Shown in pieces: positions 15,332 through 20,140 of a DNA stretch of 20,140 nucleotides. Made by a program: the position numbers and the translations under genes. Position 1 is the stretch's first letter. Each line of letters opens with the position of its first letter. The stretch covers positions 1-20,140 of the forward strand of contig JAJRUR010000337.1 of assembly GCA_024277695.1 (NCBI GenBank). The letters run 5' to 3'. The notes under the pieces are model-generated. The model was not told where the DNA came from and did not search any database. It worked only from the letters and a program-made list of their open reading frames with translations. This stretch comes from Bacteroidota bacterium. Its GTDB lineage: Bacteria; Bacteroidota; Bacteroidia; Chitinophagales; Saprospiraceae.

Positions 15332-15367
15332 AAAAAAATCACCCTACATATAGCAGATGTAGGGTGA
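15332..15367 (-). terminator. Terminator/attenuator between SulP 2 and SulP 1
   Basis: Minus strand: TCACCCTACAT (15367-15357), a seven-base loop, ATGTAGGGTGA (15349-15339), then seven T (15338-15332). The stem is a perfect 11 bp. It follows the SulP 2 stop by 13 bp and ends 18 nt before the SulP 1 ATG. That leaves no room for a promoter between it and SulP 1, so it must be leaky, regulated or bypassed. On the plus strand CGTATTTTTA follows the stem, so it could also stop opposing transcripts. Confidence 0.8.
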
Positions 15368-15380
15368 CGTATTTTTAATA

Positions 15381-16979
15381 TTATTCAGTATTACCATTGA
15401 CCAAACGAAAGTGCTGTATGGGCATTTCTTCCTTATCACCATACAAATCAATTACATTCACCTCTATATTTTTAAGTTCTGCATTGATGACAAAATCTTC
15501 AATAATCTCTACAACATCAAAGTGTATAAACTTTGATTTGCTTGCATCGATTGTCACTTTGGTGCCTTCCGGTATTTGGTCCAAAGTTTTTAATATCGAT
15601 GCCTTATTTAAAAAAGTAACATCTTCTGACAATTCTATTTTTATATTGTTCTTGCCTTCGAGATTTTCATTTTGCAATCTAAATGGTATTTTAAAATTAT
15701 TTCGCAAAATAACAAATATCGCTACAAGCATTCCCAAACCAATGCCGGTGAGCAAATCTGTAAAAACAATCCCTAAGATAGTTATTACAAAAGGTACAAA
15801 CTGACCTAAGCCTTGAGCGTACATTTTTTTGAATAACGCCGGTTTTGCGAGCTTGTAGCCCACTAACAACAGTATAGCTGCCAAAACACCCAAGGGTATC
15901 TGATTCAGAATTTTTGGAATAACGATAACACTTATCAGCAAGAAAAAACCATGAATGATGGCCGAAGACTTCGTTCGACCTCCTGACTGCATATTGGCAC
16001 TACTTCGCACTATAACTTGTGTAAGCGGAAGACCTCCCAAAAAACCTGACAATAGATTACCTACTCCTTGGGCCTTTAACTCGCGATTAGTAGGAGTAAC
16101 TCTTTTTAAGGGATCCTGTTTGTCGGTTGCCTCTACACAAAGTAAAGTCTCGAGACTTGCTACTACCGCAATAACAATTCCTGTTATAAATACATCGAGT
16201 CGTGTTAAAGCAGAAAAGTCAGGTCTAGTAAAATTGGACAAAAAATCACTCATGCTTTCAGGCACAGGCACCTTCACTAGGTGGCTTGCTTGGATCATCA
16301 GATCCGGCTTGGATTTAAAGAAATTGTACAAAACAATTCCAAGTACTACCGCTACTAGAGGGCCTTGTATCAATCGGGTAAACTTGAACTTTTTCATGAA
16401 GGATGTTTCCCACAAAATCAATATAAATAAGGCAATCGATGAAACTATTAATACTCCCGGGGTAACATAATTCAGCATATGTATCAATTCGTCAAAAGTG
16501 TTATGACCATCTGCCTGAACAAACCCAAAATCTCCCTCAGGAACACTATCGTATCCAAAAAAGTGTGGGATTTGTTTTAAGAAAATTACGATACCTATCC
16601 CGGATAACATCCCATGAATGACAGAGGATGGGAAGAAATATGCAATAATTCCCATTCTTGCAAATCCCATGATCAATTGGAGTATGCCCGCAATCATTAC
16701 GGAAACTAAAAAAATATCAAAACTGCCAAGTTCGGTTATTGCATTGAGTACGATAACTGCAAGTCCGGCAGCCGGACCGCTCACTCCCAGAGGTGACCCA
16801 CTCAATGCTCCTACCACTATACCACCTATTATTCCGGCAATTAATCCCGAAAACAATGGAGCCCCAGAAGCCAAAGCAATACCCAAGCATAGTGGCATAG
16901 CTACCAAAAATACCACTATACTAGCCGGTATATCGTTCTTAAAGTTCTTTAATGGGTGTAAGTTTATATTATTATTCAT
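15381..16979 (-). CDS. SulP family anion transporter, carbonic-anhydrase-associated type (SulP 2)
   Basis: Inner-membrane SLC26/SulP carrier of 532 residues with a short C-terminal STAS-like domain (about 446-520). Signatures are NDIPASIVVFLVAMPLCLGIALASG-type helix 1 (15-39), GALSGSPLGVSGPAAGLAVIV (57-77), ASLETLLCVEATDKQDP (274-290) and GGLPLTQVIVRSSANMQSGGRT (315-336). In the helix where SulP 1 and BicA have Asp, this protein has Glu (E277), as in H+-coupled or exchanger-type SLC26 proteins. SulP genes of this form often neighbour beta-carbonic anhydrases, as here (anhydrase 220 bp upstream), so bicarbonate or carbonate is the likely substrate; sulfate cannot be excluded. The start MNNNINLHPLKNF is preceded by an A-rich leader with a stop in frame at 16985-16983. 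A GGAGG on the minus strand at 17005-17001 is 21 nt away, too far for a normal ribosome site. Confidence 0.85.
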   Translation of the reverse strand: MNNNINLHPLKNFKNDIPASIVVFLVAMPLCLGIALASGAPLFSGLIAGIIGGIVVGALSGSPLGVSGPAAGLAVIVLNAITELGSFDIFLVSVMIAGILQLIMGFARMGIIAYFFPSSVIHGMLSGIGIVIFLKQIPHFFGYDSVPEGDFGFVQADGHNTFDELIHMLNYVTPGVLIVSSIALFILILWETSFMKKFKFTRLIQGPLVAVVLGIVLYNFFKSKPDLMIQASHLVKVPVPESMSDFLSNFTRPDFSALTRLDVFITGIVIAVVASLETLLCVEATDKQDPLKRVTPTNRELKAQGVGNLLSGFLGGLPLTQVIVRSSANMQSGGRTKSSAIIHGFFLLISVIVIPKILNQIPLGVLAAILLLVGYKLAKPALFKKMYAQGLGQFVPFVITILGIVFTDLLTGIGLGMLVAIFVILRNNFKIPFRLQNENLEGKNNIKIELSEDVTFLNKASILKTLDQIPEGTKVTIDASKSKFIHFDVVEIIEDFVINAELKNIEVNVIDLYGDKEEMPIQHFRLVNGNTE

Positions 16980-17013
16980 TTTTTTATATTTTTATTATTA
17001 CCTCCGTTTAAGA

Positions 17014-17091
17014 CTATTGTCCTTCCTTTTTCTTACGAGATTGAAACAAGCGAGTAACGAATTCAATCAAAACATTGATCATTCTCATCAT
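17014..17091 (-). CDS. Candidate 25-residue amphipathic peptide between carbonic anhydrase and SulP 2
   Basis: ATG at 17091 to TAG at 17014. The peptide begins MMRMINVLIEFVTRLF and ends with a basic, polar tail (QSRKKKEGQ). A hydrophobic-amphipathic helix followed by a positively charged end is the usual look of small membrane-associated proteins. It lies in the operon direction, 7 nt after a perfect hairpin and 34 nt before the SulP 2 start, and 108 bp after the carbonic anhydrase gene. Three methionines within the first four residues leave the start uncertain. I recognise no family. If real, it could bind SulP 2 or be a leader peptide for it; chance cannot be excluded at this size. Confidence 0.35.
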   Translation of the reverse strand: MMRMINVLIEFVTRLFQSRKKKEGQ

Positions 17092-17097
17092 TTGAGA

Positions 17098-17134
17098 AAG
17101 AGAGAGGAAGCTATAATATTGTATCCTCTCTCTT
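17098..17134 (-). terminator. Perfect 11-bp hairpin downstream of carbonic anhydrase
   Basis: Minus strand: AAGAGAGAGGA (17134-17124), a 15-nt AT-rich loop, TCCTCTCTCTT (17108-17098), then TCTCAAATG. The stem is perfect, but the T-tract is interrupted by C, so it is at best a weak terminator. It may be an RNA stability or processing hairpin that separates the anhydrase message from SulP 2. Confidence 0.5.
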
Positions 17135-17199
17135 ATTACTAAGCTCCCTCGTAATTAGGATATAGCTTTAATACAAGATAAAATTGTTCATTTAATTAA

Positions 17200-17844
17200 T
17201 TACAAAAAATCCACTTTTCCACTTGCTACATCATACATCGCAGCTACGATATCAATCTGACCGGCATCATACATCTCCTTAAGCACAGGACTTTGGTTTT
17301 TGATATTGTCTATAGTCAGTTGTACATTTTTCATCGCAACTCGATTTACAAAATCGATGTTTTTGGATGATCGATCTTCATCACTTCCGGAAGGCGTGGC
17401 ATCAACGGCGGGCTTTATTTTTTGGAGCATCTGTGTCAGGTTGCCCAACTTGGCATCATCACAAGCTCCCTTGACCGCTCCACATCCGGTATGTCCCATG
17501 ACGACGACCGCTTTGACACCTGCTAGTTTACAGGCAAACTCCATACTTCCCAAAATGTCCTCATTGACAAAATTTCCTGCCACACAAGCACTAAATATAT
17601 CACCTATCCCCTGGTCAAAAATAATCTCGGCAGGCACACGAGAATCAATACAACTCAGTACAACAGCAAAAGGATACTGACCACTTGAGGTCTCCTTGAT
17701 TTGTTGGCTATAGTCTCTTTCCAGTCTTTTGTTTTCTAAAAATCGCTGATTGCCGGATTTTAATAAATCTAGAGCAAGTTGAGGTGTAATACTCGACTGA
17801 GTCTCAGGACTTTGCGTTTTACTGTTATCTATATGTATATTCAT
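17200..17844 (-). CDS. Beta-class carbonic anhydrase
   Basis: Zinc enzyme for reversible CO2 hydration to bicarbonate, 214 residues, no signal peptide, so cytoplasmic. The beta-class sites are complete: CIDSR gives C65, D67 and R69, and GHTGC gives H118 and C121, so C65/H118/C121 bind Zn and D67-R69 form the catalytic dyad. Also typical are GNQRF (31-35), FAVVLSCIDSRVPAE (59-73), DIFSACVAGN (82-91) and MEFACKLAGVKAVVVMGHTGCGAVKG. The first about 20 residues are a polar Ser/Thr/Gln tail. It leads a same-strand block with two SulP carriers and NhaB, which suggests coupled CO2/bicarbonate handling. The leader immediately before the ATG is A-rich (AAAACAAAAAAC), as in highly expressed Bacteroidota genes; a stem GTCAGC/GCTGAC (17872-17877 with 17893-17898) lies in the 5' region. 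I see no good -7 box directly upstream. Confidence 0.95.
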   Translation of the reverse strand: MNIHIDNSKTQSPETQSSITPQLALDLLKSGNQRFLENKRLERDYSQQIKETSSGQYPFAVVLSCIDSRVPAEIIFDQGIGDIFSACVAGNFVNEDILGSMEFACKLAGVKAVVVMGHTGCGAVKGACDDAKLGNLTQMLQKIKPAVDATPSGSDEDRSSKNIDFVNRVAMKNVQLTIDNIKNQSPVLKEMYDAGQIDIVAAMYDVASGKVDFL

Positions 17845-18026
17845 GTTTTTTTGTTTTTAGTTTTTTTCGTCGTCAGCGACTTTTTGTTAAATGCTGACAA
17901 CTTAAATTTGTAATAAAAATTAATTCGGAATAAAAACTGGTCATCTGATGAGTAATAACATCTCAAATTTTCAGATTATTAATAGTGCGATCTCAGTCTT
18001 TAGGTATCGACCAAACAATCATCACA

Positions 18027-18353
18027 CTATGAAAACCACAACTCAGGAGGAGGTGTAGTAATCTCAGGATGGTGTATAGGAGCAAAGCGCTCTGCGTGCT
18101 CTGTGCTGCTACCGAATCGCTCAATATAGATTTTGGGCGAAAATATTGCTGGTGTAATCTTGTCATCCTCCACCTTGGTATTCTCTTCTTCGGATTCACC
18201 ATCCATATTTATAGAAATTTCAGTAAGATCAAACGCATTGTCTAAAATTACATACAGTGGAGAGATGATGTTGACCCATAGTTGACCTATCATTAGAAGC
18301 AAAACTATGCTTCTAATATATATCGTATATGTACGTTTCTGGTCCAACTTCAT
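18027..18353 (-). CDS. Small one-TM acidic hypothetical protein (108 aa)
   Basis: Unidentified protein of 108 residues: a short basic N-terminus (MKLDQKRTYTIY), one hydrophobic segment (about 14-37), an acidic stretch (about 51-65, DGESEEEN and VEDD) and a proline-containing tail HHPEITTPPPEL. Small proteins of this pattern, with a tail of the form HPE...PPPE, occur in Bacteroidota without known function (my recollection). The frame is open to an ATG at 18389, but the predicted promoter box at 18378-18385 would then lie within the gene. The ATG at 18353, about 18 nt after the expected transcription start, is therefore chosen. It precedes carbonic anhydrase by 182 bp on the same strand, and the same transcript could run into it, since I see no clear terminator between them. 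Confidence 0.65.
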   Translation of the reverse strand: MKLDQKRTYTIYIRSIVLLLMIGQLWVNIISPLYVILDNAFDLTEISINMDGESEEENTKVEDDKITPAIFSPKIYIERFGSSTEHAERFAPIHHPEITTPPPELWFS

Positions 18354-18377
18354 AATAATAGCTGTTATTTTACAGCG

Positions 18378-18385
18378 CAAATGTA
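18378..18385 (-). promoter_or_regulatory. Bacteroidota -7 promoter box (TACATTTG), decides the start of the 108-aa gene
   Basis: On the minus strand TACATTTG is an exact TAnnTTTG match, with a TTG 14 bp upstream. The predicted transcription start is near 18371, leaving about 18 nt to the ATG at 18353. It is the nearest good promoter to the carbonic anhydrase/SulP block and may drive it. Confidence 0.6.
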
Positions 18386-18487
18386 ACATTTTATCTGTAC
18401 AATAGTTTACCGCCCTACTATCTTTGATGTTAACAAAAGCATAATACTAAGACTAAATGAAGGACAGGTTCTAAACACACATAAGCC

Positions 18488-19996
18488 TTATTTTTTGCTG
18501 ATCCGAATGATCGTGTTGTAGTTGAGCTTGGGAGACAGGATTTGACACGCAATCTCAGGATGATTTTTTTCATAGCGCATACAAAAATTAAGTGGATGAA
18601 AGCTAAATAAGATGAGGCTGTCATGCTCCTCAAACAATTCCGGGATCGTTGCTTTACTTAGGTTGGGGATGCCGTGTTTCTCCAGATAATAGGGCAAACC
18701 ATGGGGTTCACTCCCTCGGATGATGACGAAGGGGATATTAGGATCGATACTATCCTTTAGGAATTGGATTTCGGCATTGGGATGATAATGCGATAAGTAG
18801 AAATTGTAGTAAAGATTATGCCCATGCCCCTGTGTCCGTATATCTTGCAAGATGTGATGGTCGATTTTTTTGAACTGAAAAAACAGATGGACTCCCAGCC
18901 CAAATAGGAGTACTAACAGAAGGTGCTCAAAGCGACAACCTCGCTTTTGCAAATATGTATAAGCGTAATAAAGACCGATCGCCATGAGTAGATCTAGGGC
19001 AGGAGCCAGATTGGCAAATACACGATACGGTGCGGCATCTCCTCTCAAAAAACTGATCAAAAATGGAAATAATAATATGGACAAAAATAACCAAAAGTAC
19101 TCAGAGAACCCTTCTCGTCTAGTACCTTGAGCATAGATATACCCCATCAGGGCCGCGATGAAGATCAACCATCTAGCTGATACGAAATGTAATAAGACAC
19201 TCGGTGCTACGTGATTTAATATCACCCAATTGAACCATTGAGACGAATGCACATATTTATTAAAAAAAACCTCGTCAAGTATAGGGATATAGAAGGTCAC
19301 TCCAAGTCCGATGCCATATAGTATTGCCACAGCCCAATACCATGAAGAATCATTTATATACTCTTTTAGATCAAATCGATACCGCACAAAAGACCTGAAT
19401 CCTATAAATATAATGATCGACATAAAAAAATATACATTGAGTGGAATCGTATAGAAAGCTAGGGCAGTTAGGACTACGATCGGAATCTGATTTTTAGACT
19501 TATTGGTTTTTAGACAAACCAGACCATAGTAAACCATCATCCAGTCAAGCATGGTGCTCAGCCCATATCCTCTAGCCTGAAGTGCCATATTGATATAGGC
19601 TATATTACTCACCAAAAGTATTGCCGCCAACAATCCGAGATGCCATCCACCGATAAGTTTTCCTATTCTGAATACAAAAACTATGGTCACGATAGAATAA
19701 ACTAAGCCCAATATTCGTAGTGCCCACGGATGATCCATCAGATCAAATAAGTCCTGAAGCCCAATGAGTTTTAGATAGATACTATTGATCAAGTTATAAA
19801 AAACATGATTGTTAGGTACGTGATAATCCGTTATAGTAGTCCAAATACCTTCTAGTGTAAAACACCGCAAAGAATAGAGCTCGTCATTCCAAAAATCTAA
19901 ATGGATATGCCGTAACTGGATGATACCATACCCTATAAATATGAGTAGGAGTAGAAATTTTAAAATAGATTTGTTCTCTTGCATTATTTCTTGCAC
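18488..19996 (-). CDS. GT-C fold membrane glycosyltransferase (GT39-like)
   Basis: A polytopic inner-membrane protein of 502 residues with about ten hydrophobic helices between residues 10 and 375, then a soluble C-terminal part. The first periplasmic loop holds DFWNDELYSLR (34-44) with the acidic pair D38/E39 at the place of the GT-C catalytic motif, and HVPNNHVFYNLI (59-70), the PNNH signature of GT39/ArnT-like proteins in Bacteroidota. QARGYGLSTM near residue 140 is another conserved element. Such enzymes transfer sugars from polyprenyl-phosphate donors to lipids, glycans or proteins on the outer side of the membrane; the acceptor is not inferable. It appears monocistronic. The start could be residue 1 (19996) or residue 5 (19984). 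With a predicted transcription start near 20003 the leader would be 7 or 19 nt, which slightly favours residue 5. Confidence 0.8.
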   Translation of the reverse strand: MQEIMQENKSILKFLLLLIFIGYGIIQLRHIHLDFWNDELYSLRCFTLEGIWTTITDYHVPNNHVFYNLINSIYLKLIGLQDLFDLMDHPWALRILGLVYSIVTIVFVFRIGKLIGGWHLGLLAAILLVSNIAYINMALQARGYGLSTMLDWMMVYYGLVCLKTNKSKNQIPIVVLTALAFYTIPLNVYFFMSIIIFIGFRSFVRYRFDLKEYINDSSWYWAVAILYGIGLGVTFYIPILDEVFFNKYVHSSQWFNWVILNHVAPSVLLHFVSARWLIFIAALMGYIYAQGTRREGFSEYFWLFLSILLFPFLISFLRGDAAPYRVFANLAPALDLLMAIGLYYAYTYLQKRGCRFEHLLLVLLFGLGVHLFFQFKKIDHHILQDIRTQGHGHNLYYNFYLSHYHPNAEIQFLKDSIDPNIPFVIIRGSEPHGLPYYLEKHGIPNLSKATIPELFEEHDSLILFSFHPLNFCMRYEKNHPEIACQILSPKLNYNTIIRISKK

Positions 19997-20009
19997 TTTC
20001 TATCTCTAC

Positions 20010-20036
20010 CAAAAATATAACCAATGCCAACGCAAA
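20010..20036 (-). promoter_or_regulatory. Promoter for the GT39-like gene
   Basis: Minus strand: TTTG (20036-20033), a 15-bp spacer and TATTTTTG (20017-20010), matching the Bacteroidota -33/-7 pattern, with a predicted transcription start near 20003. Confidence 0.5.
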
Positions 20037-20094
20037 CCGTTGATCCGATTGATTTCGATTGCAGGTGCCGGTATCTTAATAAAATTTATTCCTG

Positions 20095-20117
20095 AAAAGA
20101 CTGCCTTAAGAAAGGCA
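20095..20117 (-). terminator. Possible weak terminator for a gene beyond the window
   Basis: TGCCTT (20102-20107) and AAGGCA (20112-20117) are perfectly complementary around a four-base loop. On the minus strand GTCTTTTC follows, a short interrupted T-tract. It may end a minus-strand gene lying to the right, but the frames here are open on both strands, so the assignment is weak. Confidence 0.25.
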
Positions 20118-20140
20118 CTCTTGGTTTTGATTTTTGACAA

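Noticed and set aside
17001..17005. GGAGG on the minus strand upstream of SulP 2 as a ribosome binding site
   Set aside because: It is 21 nt from the only usable ATG, there is no in-frame start nearer, and Bacteroidota rarely use Shine-Dalgarno sequences.
16618..17142. 174-codon plus-strand frame
   Set aside because: Complement of the hydrophobic SulP 2 N-terminus and AT-rich spacer, with no family features; membrane-protein genes commonly produce such antisense frames.

Overview
The window looks like a chromosomal segment of a Bacteroidota member, plausibly a Saprospiria-like lineage; the class is an inference. The support is a type 9 secretion plug protein (DUF5103 family), a Bacteroidota-style TonB with a Pro/Glu-rich periplasmic arm, DUF3109 and DUF2490 proteins, a general lack of Shine-Dalgarno sequences with A-rich leaders, and several matches to the Bacteroidota -7 promoter box TAnnTTTG. 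No rRNA, tRNA, CRISPR array, integrase or transposase is visible.

Layout. 1-110 (minus): 5' end of a DUF3109 gene. 339-3396 (plus): a tight run of citrate synthase (strikingly mitochondrial in type), glycine cleavage H protein, a VanZ-like membrane protein and a TonB energy transducer, closed by a strong terminator at 3426-3462. 3639-4973 (plus): T9SS plug protein. 5224-5430 (plus): a small, apparently independent transcription unit with a promoter box, a structured centre, a 23-codon ORF and a perfect terminator. 5443-6555 (minus): GNAT-like acyltransferase. 6556-7235: a long non-coding stretch that is AT-rich at first and ends in a GC-rich, internally repeated, foldable element (7021-7143). 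7236-10211 (plus): large exported beta-propeller (BNR/sortilin-like) protein.

10228-18353 is a minus-strand block. Read in transcription order it is a small one-TM acidic protein, beta-carbonic anhydrase, a candidate 25-residue amphipathic peptide, SulP transporter 2, SulP transporter 1 (BicA-like), a DUF2490 outer-membrane barrel, the Na+/H+ antiporter NhaB, and phosphoglycerate dehydrogenase, which has its own likely promoter. Carbonic anhydrase, two SulP carriers and NhaB together suggest an inorganic-carbon and pH/Na+ homeostasis locus: the anhydrase interconverts CO2 and bicarbonate, the SulP proteins move bicarbonate (SulP 1 has the Asp of the Na+-site type, SulP 2 has Glu), and NhaB can restore the Na+ gradient. 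A hairpin followed by seven U residues sits between the two SulP genes only 18 nt before the second start codon, so the downstream half is probably expressed by regulated or partial read-through.

18488-19996 (minus): GT-C fold (GT39-like) glycosyltransferase, with a promoter at about 20010-20036. The final 100 bases are ambiguous edge sequence.
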